From an uncultured Clostridia bacterium (lineage in GTDB: Bacteria > Bacillota > Clostridia > TANB77 > CAG-508): a DNA stretch of 31,794 nucleotides. Below are positions 16,985 through 26,214 of the stretch, in pieces. The stretch's first letter is position 1. Every line of letters starts with the position of its first letter. The stretch covers positions 1 through 31,794 of the forward strand of contig CAKPRW010000005.1 in assembly GCA_934183045.1 (NCBI GenBank). Reading direction: 5' to 3'. The notes beneath the pieces are model-generated. The model had not been told where the DNA came from and made no database searches. It was given only the letters and a program-made list of their open reading frames with translations. Position numbers and translations under genes: made by a program.

Positions 16985-17031
16985 ATTACAGAAATATTAT
17001 TTTAAGATTACAAGCGGTAGTTTTATTGATT

Positions 17032-17059
17032 TTGAATATCAGTTGAGTTAAAATAGAAT
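17032..17059 (+). promoter_or_regulatory. Candidate promoter of the Tad-like pilus operon
   Basis: TTGAAT at 17032-17037 and TAGAAT at 17054-17059 with 16 bases between. The leader would be about 50 nt. Confidence 0.4.
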
Positions 17060-17115
17060 AGATAGATATTTTGTAAAAAAATATATAAAAATAAATATTA
17101 AGGGAGGAATTTGTC

Positions 17116-18213
17116 ATGGCAACAAATCCAATGCAAAGAAAAGCGAGAAATTCATTTTTATTAGGAATGTTATTAATGTTAGTAATTTCAGGTGCAATAA
17201 TAGCACTACTATTTATGCAATTAATGAATAAAAATAAAAAAGAACAAGAAGAATTAAAAGCAAGCGTAAAAGCATATGTTTTAAAACAAGATGTTAGTTC
17301 TGGTCAAGTTATAACTACAGATATGTTAGAACTACAAACTGTGAATAAAAATTTAGTACCAAGTAATGCTACAAGTGATTTAAGTATAATCGATAATTAT
17401 GCATTACAAGACAAAGAAGGAAATGATATCTATACTAAATATGATAAAAATAATGAAGCAAAATTATATATAAAAATAGATGGAAAAGAACAAGAAGTAA
17501 AAAAAGAAGATGAAACTGACAATTATTATTACGAAAACAATGATGGTAAACAATATGTAGAATTAAACAGTGTACCACTAATTGCAAAAGTTACAATGAA
17601 GAAAAATACATTAATTACAACAGAATTAATTAGCAAAGGTGACAATACTGTTCAAGATGATGTAAGAAAACAAGAATATAATATGATTGTGTTACCAATG
17701 GATTTAGCAACAGGAGACTATATAGACATTAGAATCATGTTGCCATCAGGACAAGATTATATAATTGTATCTAAAAAAGAAGTAGAAGTGCCAAATATTG
17801 GAGGAGTTGATTCTTCAGATACAATATGGGTTAACTTATCAGAAGATGAAATATTACATATGAGTTGTGCAATTATTGATGCATACCAAATTAAAGGTTC
17901 AAAAATCTATGCTACAAAATATACAGAAGCAGGAATGCAAAATGCTGCAACACCAACATATCCAGCAAATAAGAGCACAATAGACTTGTTACAAAGTGAT
18001 CCAAATATTTTAGAAAAAGCTATGAATGAAATACAATCAAGATATAGAGATGCAAACGGATCAACTTTAAGAAATGACTACATAAACAATGTTATAAATA
18101 GCCAAGAAAATGGACAAAGCAATATAGAATCAGGAATGACAGAAAGTGTTACAAACTCTAAAAACTCAAGAAAAGAATATTTAGACTCATTGTCAGGAAC
18201 AACTGTACAATAG
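17116..18213 (+). CDS. CpaB/RcpC-like SAF-domain pilus assembly protein
   Basis: The protein has 365 aa. A short basic N-terminus is followed by one TM segment (about 15-36). The extracytoplasmic part opens with a SAF domain: V-K-A-Y-V-L-K-Q-D-V-S-S-G-Q-V-I-T-T-D-M-L. A lineage-specific insert (about 95-155) precedes V-P-L-I-A-K-V-T-M-K-K-N-T-L-I and the conserved M-D-L-A-T-G-D-Y-I-D-I-R-I-M strand typical of CpaB. The C-terminal 70 residues are polar. In Tad systems CpaB supports the pilus channel; here, without a secretin, it may act across the cell wall. It is the first gene of the operon, with an AGGGAGGA RBS. Confidence 0.8.
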   Translation: MATNPMQRKARNSFLLGMLLMLVISGAIIALLFMQLMNKNKKEQEELKASVKAYVLKQDVSSGQVITTDMLELQTVNKNLVPSNATSDLSIIDNYALQDKEGNDIYTKYDKNNEAKLYIKIDGKEQEVKKEDETDNYYYENNDGKQYVELNSVPLIAKVTMKKNTLITTELISKGDNTVQDDVRKQEYNMIVLPMDLATGDYIDIRIMLPSGQDYIIVSKKEVEVPNIGGVDSSDTIWVNLSEDEILHMSCAIIDAYQIKGSKIYATKYTEAGMQNAATPTYPANKSTIDLLQSDPNILEKAMNEIQSRYRDANGSTLRNDYINNVINSQENGQSNIESGMTESVTNSKNSRKEYLDSLSGTTVQ

Positions 18214-18235
18214 TAAAGGTATAAAGGAGAAAAGA

Positions 18236-18934
18236 ATGAAAAAGATAGGATTTATAGGGGCTTACGATAAAACAGATTTAATTATATATGTTGCAAAAAT
18301 ATTATCAACTTTAGGGAAAAAAACGTTAGTTGTTGACTCTACAATAATAGGAAAAGCTAGGTATGTAGTGCCTGTTATAAATCCTACAAAAACATATATA
18401 ACAGAATTTGAAGAAGTTGACGTTGCTGTAGGATTTACTGATATGGAAGAAATAAAACGATATTTAGGTACATCTGACAACGAGGAAATGGAATATGACA
18501 TAGTATTAATTGACACAGACAATCTAAAAGGAATAAATAGCTTTGAATTACAAAATGCTGATAAAAATTATTTTGTAACATCTTTTGGAGGATATTCGCT
18601 AAAAAAAGGTTTAGAAGCATTAGCAGGATTGCAAACACCTCTTACCTTAACAAAAGTATATTTTTCAAAAGAAATGTTAAAAGAAGAAGATGATTATTTA
18701 AATTTTCTTTCTTTAGGATACAAAATAATTTGGGAAGAACAAAGAGTATATTTTCCTATAGAAAATGGGGACTTAAGTGCGATTTACGAAAATCAAAGAG
18801 TAGCTAAAATAAAATTTAAAAAACTAAGTGTTCAATATAAAGATGGATTAGAATATCTAGCAGAAGAAATACTAGGAGATTCTAATGGCATGCAAGTAAG
18901 AAAAGCTATGAAAAATATTGAAAAAGGAGTATAG
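18236..18934 (+). CDS. Degenerate ParA/CpaE-like protein of the pilus operon
   Basis: The protein has 232 aa. It keeps the Rossmann outline of a ParA/MinD-type ATPase: strand K-K-I-G-F-I-G-A-Y-D-K-T-D, helix A-K-I-L-S-T-L-G-K-K-T-L-V-V-D-S and strand Y-D-I-V-L-I-D-T-D. The Walker A position reads G-A-Y-D-K-T-D in place of G-G-x-G-K-T, so ATP hydrolysis is doubtful. It lies between cpaB and a second ParA-like gene, 2 bases before the latter. It probably has a polar localisation or scaffold role like TadZ/CpaE. Confidence 0.6.
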   Translation: MKKIGFIGAYDKTDLIIYVAKILSTLGKKTLVVDSTIIGKARYVVPVINPTKTYITEFEEVDVAVGFTDMEEIKRYLGTSDNEEMEYDIVLIDTDNLKGINSFELQNADKNYFVTSFGGYSLKKGLEALAGLQTPLTLTKVYFSKEMLKEEDDYLNFLSLGYKIIWEEQRVYFPIENGDLSAIYENQRVAKIKFKKLSVQYKDGLEYLAEEILGDSNGMQVRKAMKNIEKGV

Positions 18935-18936
18935 AA

Positions 18937-19773
18937 ATGTCAATTGTAACATTTTGGAACAATGAAAAAGAACAAACAGGAAAGACAGCTTCAATTGTGG
19001 CTATTGCAACATATATGGCAATACAACATAATTACAAAGTTCTACTAATTTCAACATCTTTAAATGATAAAACATTGGAAAGATGCTATTGGGAAGAAAA
19101 AGCTAAGAAAAAGAATTTTGGGTTATTCGGACCTAATACTAGTACTGTTATGGCTAATGGTATGGAAGGTCTTTCTACAATAATTAAAAGTAATAAAATA
19201 ATGCCAGAAAATATTACTAACTATACGAAAATAGTATTTAAAAATACATTAGAAATATTACCAGGATTCACTGGAGAAAAAGAAAGATATGATGAACTAA
19301 AAGAAAATTATCCTAATGTTATAAGTGCAGCTAATAGATATTATGATATTGTATTAGTAGATCTAAATAATGAATTAGGAGAAGATATTAAAAATAAAAT
19401 CTTAGATGAATCTGATTTAATAGTTGCTAATTTAAGCCAAAGATTATCTTCTATAAATAAATTCATGGAAACAAGAGAAAAAATTCCAGTTTTAAACTCA
19501 AAGAAGACACTACTGTTATTTAATAGATATGATAAATTTTCTAAGTACACAGTCAAAAATATAACAAGATATATGGGAGAAAAAAATAAAGTTTCTACAA
19601 TACCATATAACACATTATATTTTGAAGCATGCGAAGAATCAAATGTTCCAGACTTATTTTTAAGACTTAGAAAAACAGAAGAAGACGATAGAAATGGATT
19701 CTTTTTAGCAGAAGTTAATAGAGCAATAGAAAACATAATTTATAGATTACAAGATTTGCAAATGAGAATGTAA
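18937..19773 (+). CDS. CpaE/TadZ-like ParA-family ATPase
   Basis: The protein has 278 aa. The N-terminus has a deviant Walker A, N-E-K-E-Q-T-G-K-T-A-S (Lys before and within the loop, as in MinD/ParA), then Y-K-V-L-L-I-S-T and the Walker B-like strand Y-D-I-V-L-V-D-L-N. Members of this family place Tad machines at cell poles. The previous gene is a degenerate version, so the pair may form a heteromer. The RBS GGAG lies in the overlap with the upstream end. The assignment rests on motif and operon context. Confidence 0.7.
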   Translation: MSIVTFWNNEKEQTGKTASIVAIATYMAIQHNYKVLLISTSLNDKTLERCYWEEKAKKKNFGLFGPNTSTVMANGMEGLSTIIKSNKIMPENITNYTKIVFKNTLEILPGFTGEKERYDELKENYPNVISAANRYYDIVLVDLNNELGEDIKNKILDESDLIVANLSQRLSSINKFMETREKIPVLNSKKTLLLFNRYDKFSKYTVKNITRYMGEKNKVSTIPYNTLYFEACEESNVPDLFLRLRKTEEDDRNGFFLAEVNRAIENIIYRLQDLQMRM

Positions 19774-19787
19774 GGAGGTACAACTAA

Positions 19788-21753
19788 ATGTCAATAACAA
19801 ATATCATTTTGATACTACTTGTGTTAGGAATTGCAGCATATTTAATTTATTATGTAATAAAAAAGAAAAAGACAGCAGAAGTAGAAGTTCAAGTAAATGT
19901 AGATGACAAAACATATACATTAGAAAAAATGACCGAATTTGTTAAAAATAGATTAAATGAAATAACAAAAGTCAATTTATATGACATAGGGTTATCAGAA
20001 GAAGAATTAAAAAGAAGAAAACAAAAGAAATATGAATTGAAAAAAGCCTTAAAAGGTTGTACATATGGCGATGTTAATGACAAAAAATATGTAAAAGAAT
20101 TGATATTTGATTTATTGGAAAAAGAATATGGAGTTACTGAAACAAATATATCAAAGGCAATTCCATTTGATATACCATCTTTATTAACTGCTCAAGATAA
20201 ATTTGATATTCTAATATATGCATATAAAATTGAGTTCGGATATGAAGCATTGACAGAACTTATAAAAAAATATCATTTAGCAGAGTTAAAATATATTGAA
20301 GGAGAAACAAAACCATCATATGTTATAACAGAAGCTGAAATAGAAGAAATTTATGAAAAAGAAAATATTGTTTTATCTTTCCAAGATAAACTAAATGTTG
20401 TAGTACAAAGAATATATCAACATTATAAAGGATACAGCTCAATTGACGAAGTAAGAGATATGAATATAGATGGGGTTTCTGGTGGTGTATCAGGACTTCC
20501 AGAAAGTTTTTTAAGCCAAGTGGCTCAAACAGATGGAGATTACCTAGCTCAAGTCTCAGAACATAAAGTTCCAAGAGCTTGTGACAGTATATGGATATTC
20601 TTCCAAGGTAAATCTATAAGATTAGCTTTCTTATCATTTGGTACAGAAGCTGAACTAAAAAGAGTATGTCAAAATATTTATAAATACAACAACCCAGGAC
20701 AATTATCAGACACAAATGGTTATAAAATTAACGAAATGAAAGACGGATCTCGTGTCGTTGTTGTAAGACCAAGTTTCTCTGAAACATGGGCATTTTTCGT
20801 AAGAAAATTTGACGTTAAACGTTCAACACTTGAACAATGGTTTAAAGGTGAACCAGGAAGTGATGAATCAATTGAATTATTAAAATACCTAGTAAAAGGT
20901 GCAAGAATTATATCAATTACAGGTGAGCAAGGTTGTGGTAAAACAACAATGCTAATGGGAATGATAGAAAATATATATGAAACAATGAATATACGTGTTC
21001 AGGAAACAGCATTCGAGCTTCACTTAAGAAGAATATATCCAACAAGAAACATCTTAACATTCCGTGAAACAGATACTATTTCTGGACAAGAAGGTTTGGA
21101 CGTTCAAAAGAAAACAGATGGATCTGTTAACATCATAGGTGAGGTTGCAACAGACCCCGTAGCATCTTGGATGATACAAGCAGCACAGGTTGCATCAAAG
21201 TTTACATTGTTTACACACCATGCTAAAACATTTCCAAACTTAGTAACAGCACTTCGTAACTCTATGTTAAGAACACGGAGTATTTAAAAACGAAAAAACT
21301 GCAGAAGAACAAGTTGTACAAGTACTAAACTTTGATATTCATTTAACAAAAGACTTTAGAGGAAAAAGATATGTAGAAAGAATAACAGAATGTATACCAG
21401 TTGTAGAAAAAAATGAATATACATTTGATCATAGAAATGAAAAAACTTTAGAAGGAAAATTCGATAAGTTTTTCGACAATGCAACACATTACTTTACAAA
21501 AATAACAGATAGACAGTTATATAGACATAGAAACATATTAGAATATGTAGATGGAGAATATATAATAACAAATCCAATTACAGACAGCAACTTAAAAGAA
21601 ATGAGAATTAATATGGATGAAACAGACTTAGAGGCATTTGATAAATTTGTTGAAAGACATTGGGGAAATAAACAAGATACTGTACAAGTAAATGCAACAA
21701 CACAAACAAAAAGCAGAAGAGGAAGACCTGCAAATACAACAGAAAATATATAA
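19788..21753 (+). CDS. tadA: TadA/CpaF-type secretion ATPase, read through a +1 shift at CGG
   Basis: The motor ATPase of the pilus has 654 aa once the shift is applied. Residues 3-23 are a TM segment, unusual for TadA. The ATPase core has Walker A G-E-Q-G-C-G-K-T-T (about 379-387), an Asp/Glu box around R-R-I-Y-P-T-R-N-I-L-T-F-R-E-T, Walker B G-E-V-A-T-D-P-V-A-S-W-M and the His box T-H-H-A-K-T. Read straight, the frame ends three codons after an in-frame CGG at 21276. Skipping the C gives R-T-G-V-F-K-N-E-K and 157 more residues, including L-N-F-D-I-H-L-T-K-D-F-R-G-K-R-Y-V-E-R-I-T-E, which is standard TadA C-terminal sequence. The RBS is AAGGAGGT. Confidence 0.9.
21276..21279 (+). other. CGG +1 frameshift site 5, in tadA (aca CGGA gta)
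   Basis: An in-frame CGG follows ACA. The unshifted frame stops at TAA three codons later. The +1 reading gives Thr-Gly-Val-Phe-Lys and continues for 157 codons of recognisable TadA. Confidence 0.87.
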
Positions 21754-21794
21754 ATAAACACTTGTTAAATTAGGCAAAGGAGGTGCTATAACAA

Positions 21795-23868
21795 TTGAGT
21801 AATAATTTAATACTATATGTAATGGGCGGTGCTGCAGCAGCTTTTGTATTAATAGTAATTTTATATGTTGTACTATCTAAAAAAATGCAAAAATCAGAAT
21901 ACAAAAGAATACAAGCACTACAACAAGGAACTAAAGCGAGTAAATTTTCATCAGAGATACTATTTCAAAAATTATACATTACATATATAAAAATACCTTT
22001 TATAAAAAGATATGTTTTAAAATTAAGAAGAAGATTAGAAATTATTAATATAGATGACGAATTTGCAACCAGACGTGACACGGCTAAAATACTTACAAAA
22101 GCAATTGCAGTTATAGTACCTATTATGGTCTTAACAATAGTAATAACAAGAACAAATTATTTATTAATGTTCATATTACTAATATTTGAATTGTTTATGA
22201 TAGATACATTGATAGATGGATCTGTTGATAAAATAGATAACAATTTATTAAAAGAGCAAATAGACTTTTTCTCAGAAATAAGACATGCTTACCATGAATT
22301 TAACATGGTAGAAGAAGCTATATATCAAGTTTCACAAGATGATGAAAAAAATATATCTGCTCAAGGAGAAAAGATATATGAGGTTCTTATATCAGATGAT
22401 CCTGAAACAGAGTTAGAAAAATATTATGATATAGCACCAAATAGTTTCTTAAAAGAATTTGCAGGGGTGTCATACTTAACAAAGGAATTTGGTGACAGAA
22501 AAGTAGATGGGGCATCTTTATATTTGAAAAATGTAAACAATATAACACAAGAAATGCAACTAGAAATATTAAAAAGAGATAAATTGAATTATGTATTTCA
22601 AAGTTTATCAGTTATTTCTATAGCTCCAGTATTACTATTAGAACCATTAAAAAGCTGGGCAGTATCAAACTTTTCATTTACTGCTAGCTGGTACTATGGA
22701 AAATCTGGAATGGTAGTGCAAATATTAATATTAATTTTAACATTTTTATCATATATTTTGGTAAGAAAATTAAAAGACAATGGATCAACTGGTATTAATC
22801 AAAATACAGAAAATCCATGGCAACAAAAAATATATAAGAAAAAACCAGTTAAAAAAGTTGTTGACTTATTTATACCAAAACAAGGAACAAAAGAATATAG
22901 AAAAACAGCACAAATGCTTAAAGACGCAGCATCACCATTAAAAATGGAGTGGCTATATATAAATAGAATATCATTAGCTCTTGTTACTTTTGTAGCATCC
23001 ATTTTGATATTCTCACAATTACATACAATAGCTATTAACTACGTATACACAGAACCTACAACAGATTATGACATAATAGGACGGTCTTTCTGCAAAAGAT
23101 GAAAAAAAGGCTATGGAATTAACAGAACAAGATAATAAGTTCTTAGATTTATTTAGAGGAAAAGTTAATACAACAGAAAAAGATATAGAAAAAGCAGTTA
23201 GAAAATCTAAATATTATCAAGAATCAACAGATGAAGAAATAAAAACAGCAGTTGAAAGAATATATAAAAAAGTAAAAATTATAAATAGTGAGTATATGCA
23301 ATGGTTTGAAATATTATTAGCATTTGTTTTCATGGTAATTGCATATATGATGCCAATATGGATTTTAATGTTCCAAGTAAAAATGAGACAACTAGAAATG
23401 GAAGACGAAGTAATGCAATTCCAGACAATTATATTAATGCTTATGAGAATAGAAAGAGTGAATGTAGAAATTATCTTAGAATGGCTAGAACGTTATGCTA
23501 ATATATTTAAAGCGCCAATTACAAAATGTTTAAACAACTATGAAGCTGGAGCATGGGAAGCATTAGAAGCAATGAAAGAAGAAGTATCTTACATGCAATT
23601 AATTAGAATTATTGAAAGCTTACAAGCAGCAGTTGAAAAAATACCAATTAGAGATGCTTTTGATGAATTAGATTCAGAAAGAGATTACTATCAAGCTAAA
23701 AGAAAAGAAACTAACGAAAGATTAATATCAAGAAAAGGAATGATTGGTAAAGTAATTGGATTTGCACCTATGGTATGTATGTTTGTTGGATACCTAATTA
23801 TCCCATTAGTATTTATAGGCTTAACAAGTATGTCTTCTTCATTCTCATCAATGACAGCTACAAAATAA
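21795..23868 (+). CDS. TadB-TadC fused pilus platform protein, read through a +1 shift at CGG
   Basis: The gene starts at TTG (21795) after a perfect AAAGGAGGT. Applying the shift at the in-frame CGG (23082) gives 690 aa. The first half has an N-terminal TM, a TM pair near 105-140, a GspF-like cytoplasmic domain (F-F-S-E-I-R-H-A-Y-H-E-F-N-M-V-E-E-A-I) and TMs near 280-325 and 395-420. The second half has a TM near 490-515, another GspF-like domain (I-I-L-M-L-M-R-I-E-R-V-N-V, then L-Q-A-A-V-E-K-I-P-I) and a final TM near 650-675. Read straight, it would be two genes, a 435-aa first part and a 251-aa second part with no RBS before its first ATG. Two GspF-like units in one chain correspond to TadB plus TadC. 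They form the membrane platform for the TadA motor. Confidence 0.8.
23082..23085 (+). other. CGG +1 frameshift site 6, in tadBC (gga CGGT ctt)
   Basis: An in-frame CGG follows GGA. The unshifted frame stops at TGA six codons later. The +1 reading gives Gly-Gly-Leu-Ser-Ala-Lys-Asp and joins the two platform halves. Confidence 0.82.
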
Positions 23869-23886
23869 TCATAAGGGGGTATATAT

Positions 23887-24675
23887 ATGGAGAATGCATC
23901 AAAAGCTTTAATAATGGCTGGAAGCGTACTAATAGCTTTAATGATAATTGGAGCATTACTACTTATGTTTAATAACCTATCTAGCTATCAAGATACTAAT
24001 ATTCAAAATAATAGAGAAGCCCAAGTATTAGAATTTAATAATCAATATGAAACATATAACAGAAAAGAAATAAGAGGTAGTGATTTATATTCTTTATTAA
24101 ATAAGGTTGTTGATTATAACAGGAGAAAATCTGATGTTGCAACAGGTAACGATGAAGGACAAAATACAAGGTTTGAACCAATGACAATAATTGTTAATTT
24201 TCCTGATGCGGATATGAGACAATTAAAATGGACATATGATAATAATTTAAGGTTATTTAATGCAAGTCTTATACCAAATAACAAACTAGAATTAAATAAC
24301 ACATCAAATTCCTTTGTTAATAATGTAGAAAATAAAATAGAAAAATTTGAGAAGGCGTATGGAGGAAAAGTTGGGATCACTAATTTAGCTTCAGGAATAT
24401 CAAATTTGTTTTTTGATGATCTTAATGTAATAACTGATGATCAAAAAACAAAGGCTAGATCATTATACAAAAGAAATACAGGTGAAGATTTAAGTGATCA
24501 AGACATGAAGATAACTAGCAATAATACAAAATATGGAGATATATGTACTTACTATGAATATATACAATTTAAGAGATCATATTTTGACTGTAAGGATAGT
24601 GGCATAGAATATAGTAAAAACACAGGAAGAATTATAAAAATGGAATTTGATTATAATCAAGATAAAATCGAATAG
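23887..24675 (+). CDS. Pilin-like protein, MENASKAL family, paralogue 1
   Basis: The protein has 262 aa. The N-terminus M-E-N-A-S-K-A-L-I-M-A-G-S-V-L-I runs into one TM segment (about 8-29) and then an extracellular domain. Motifs shared with neighbours are F-N-N-Q-Y-E-T-Y, R-G-S-D-L-Y-S-L-L-N-K and a closing Y-I-Q-F-K-R then G-I-E-Y-S-K-N-T-G-R-I-I-K-M-E-F. It has no basic leader or Gly-Glu prepilin site. It lies 18 bases after the platform gene with an AAGGGGG RBS. It is inferred to be a structural or minor subunit of the pilus; the family is not one I can name. Confidence 0.65.
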   Translation: MENASKALIMAGSVLIALMIIGALLLMFNNLSSYQDTNIQNNREAQVLEFNNQYETYNRKEIRGSDLYSLLNKVVDYNRRKSDVATGNDEGQNTRFEPMTIIVNFPDADMRQLKWTYDNNLRLFNASLIPNNKLELNNTSNSFVNNVENKIEKFEKAYGGKVGITNLASGISNLFFDDLNVITDDQKTKARSLYKRNTGEDLSDQDMKITSNNTKYGDICTYYEYIQFKRSYFDCKDSGIEYSKNTGRIIKMEFDYNQDKIE

Positions 24676-24686
24676 GAGATTAATAT

Positions 24687-25169
24687 ATGGAAAATGCATC
24701 AAAAGCATTAATGATGGCAGCAAGTGTATTAATTGGAATAATGATAATATCATTAGCAGTATATTTATTTACAACATTTGGTGCTTCATCGAAACAACTT
24801 CATGAAGAAATAGAAACAAATAGATTAAATGAATTTAATACTCAATTTACATTATATGAAAACAAAAATGATACTACAATTTATGATATTATTTCGGTTG
24901 CAAATTTAGCAAAAGAAAATAATTCATATTATGGCTTATCAGCATCAACACCAGATAATTTTTATGTAACAGTAAAAATAGATAATGAATCTGTAGAAAG
25001 AAAAAATAAAGATGCACTTGATAGACTAATAAAAGAAGAAGAAATGATTGATGTTACGGATAAGGATAATACTCGTTACAAGACATTACCGACATATAAC
25101 TGTGGAGTGACAATAAATGAAATTACAAAGAGAGTATCAGAAGTTAGATTTACAAAAAAAGAGAATTAA
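24687..25169 (+). CDS. Pilin-like protein, MENASKAL family, paralogue 2
   Basis: The protein has 160 aa. The N-terminus M-E-N-A-S-K-A-L-M-M-A-A-S-V-L-I is nearly identical to paralogue 1 at protein and DNA level. A TM segment (about 8-30) is followed by L-N-E-F-N-T-Q-F-T-L-Y-E-N and a shorter extracellular domain ending V-S-E-V-R-F-T-K-K-E-N. It starts 11 bases after paralogue 1 with a TAGGAGAT RBS. The role is inferred as for paralogue 1. Confidence 0.65.
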   Translation: MENASKALMMAASVLIGIMIISLAVYLFTTFGASSKQLHEEIETNRLNEFNTQFTLYENKNDTTIYDIISVANLAKENNSYYGLSASTPDNFYVTVKIDNESVERKNKDALDRLIKEEEMIDVTDKDNTRYKTLPTYNCGVTINEITKRVSEVRFTKKEN

Positions 25170-25183
25170 ATTCAGACAAAATA

Positions 25184-25212
25184 TTGTAAAAAATATTGTA
25201 AAATGATATAAT
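25184..25212 (+). promoter_or_regulatory. Internal promoter in the pilin cluster
   Basis: TTGTAA at 25184-25189, 17 bases, then TATAAT at 25207-25212 with an extended -10 TG at 25204-25205. The -35 lies in a direct repeat (aaatattgtaaa twice, 25179-25203). It would transcribe the genes from 25229 onward independently of the main operon. Confidence 0.6.
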
Positions 25213-25228
25213 AAAAAAGGATATAAAA

Positions 25229-25660
25229 ATGAAAAAAATAGCTTTATTTTTCTTAATAATAATTGTTATTATAGTTGGAATATCATATATGTATCTAAAT
25301 TATAAAGTAGATTTCTTTAATACAAAAAAAGAAAATATGCAATTTGAAAGTTATAATAATAAAGAACTAAATGGAGCAGAATTAGCCACTATAATTAACA
25401 AAGCAATAGATAATAATGAAACAAATGAAGTACAAAAAAGTAACAAGGGTAAATATATAGATAATGAAAGTAATTCAATAAATATAGATATAAAGATGTT
25501 AGATAATGATGAAACATACAATATGGAAACACTGTTTTTAGGAGGTATGGACAAGTTTGTACAATATTACAGTCAAATACAATTCAAGTGTACAAGTATA
25601 GAATATCATAAATCTACTAATAAAGTTAAATATATGTTATTTGAACAAATAACACAGTAA
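25229..25660 (+). CDS. Pilin-like protein with altered N-terminus
   Basis: The protein has 143 aa. The N-terminus M-K-K-I-A-L-F-F-L-I-I-I-V is a plain signal anchor without the MENASKAL wording. The rest belongs with the neighbours: F-E-S-Y-N-N-K-E-L-N-G-A-E-L-A-T-I-I-N-K matches the R-G-S-D-L-Y-S-L-L-N-K block of paralogue 1, and the end I-Q-F-K-C-T-S-I-E-Y-H-K-S-T-N-K-V matches its closing block. It has its own promoter. It is probably a minor subunit or regulator derived from the same family. Confidence 0.6.
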   Translation: MKKIALFFLIIIVIIVGISYMYLNYKVDFFNTKKENMQFESYNNKELNGAELATIINKAIDNNETNEVQKSNKGKYIDNESNSINIDIKMLDNDETYNMETLFLGGMDKFVQYYSQIQFKCTSIEYHKSTNKVKYMLFEQITQ

Positions 25661-25676
25661 AATATAGTTTTTAATC

Positions 25677-25699
25677 TTATTAACAAATAATGTTAATAA
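25677..25699 (+). repeat. Small hairpin TTATTAACA / TGTTAATAA
   Basis: 9-bp perfect arms surround a 5-base loop between two pilin-like genes. There is no T tract, so it may be an RNA-processing or stability element rather than a terminator. Confidence 0.4.
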
Positions 25700-25745
25700 T
25701 CTAAATAAATAAACAAAAGTTAAACAATTAAGGGAGGAAAAAATT

Positions 25746-26183
25746 ATGGAGAATGCATCAAAAGCATTAATTATAGCAGGAGCTATATTATTAGCTATTT
25801 TAATTATATCATTAGGAATAATGATTTATAATCAAGCAGCAGGAGTTGTTAACAATAATTCTATGAGTGAGGTAGAAATATCATCATTCAATCAAAAATT
25901 TACTCAATATGAAGGTACAAATATAAGAGGAGCGCAAGTCAATGCGTTATTAAACCAAATAATACAAAATAATGTTAATTATACAGAAGATGAAAGTAAA
26001 CAAGTTTCTGTAGTTGCGACTGGAGCTACTATGATTGGAACTGCACCTTCTGGTAAAATTAATAATTCAACAGGGAAAGCTCAAACGGGAAAAACATATA
26101 CTGTTACATGTACTTTGAATGATAAGACAGGTTTAGTTACAGAAGTTACAATTGAAGATTCTGATAGTAACAAACAACCATAA
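25746..26183 (+). CDS. Pilin-like protein, MENASKAL family, paralogue 3
   Basis: The protein has 145 aa. The N-terminus M-E-N-A-S-K-A-L-I-I-A-G-A-I-L-L is followed by one TM segment (about 8-31), then F-N-Q-K-F-T-Q-Y-E-G, I-R-G-A-Q-V-N-A-L-L-N-Q-I-I and a small Thr/Gly-rich beta domain. A strong AGGGAGG RBS and small size suggest an abundant product, so it is the best candidate for the major subunit. That is inference. Confidence 0.66.
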   Translation: MENASKALIIAGAILLAILIISLGIMIYNQAAGVVNNNSMSEVEISSFNQKFTQYEGTNIRGAQVNALLNQIIQNNVNYTEDESKQVSVVATGATMIGTAPSGKINNSTGKAQTGKTYTVTCTLNDKTGLVTEVTIEDSDSNKQP

Positions 26184-26214
26184 TCTAAATTAATATTAGC
26201 TTGGAGGTAATACT

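Noticed and set aside
6635..23085. Six sequencing or assembly errors
   Set aside because: Random errors would not all insert a C before GGA or GGT in the Gly phase, nor avoid homopolymers, which are abundant here. Read inspection is still needed to exclude it fully.
6635..23085. CGG reassigned to another amino acid as an ordinary triplet
   Set aside because: The reading phase changes at every site; a triplet reassignment would keep the frame and hit stops within 2-12 codons.
23113..23868. A stand-alone tadC starting at 23113
   Set aside because: There is no RBS before the ATG and the CGG pattern joins it to the upstream frame. A separate product from failed shifting is not excluded.
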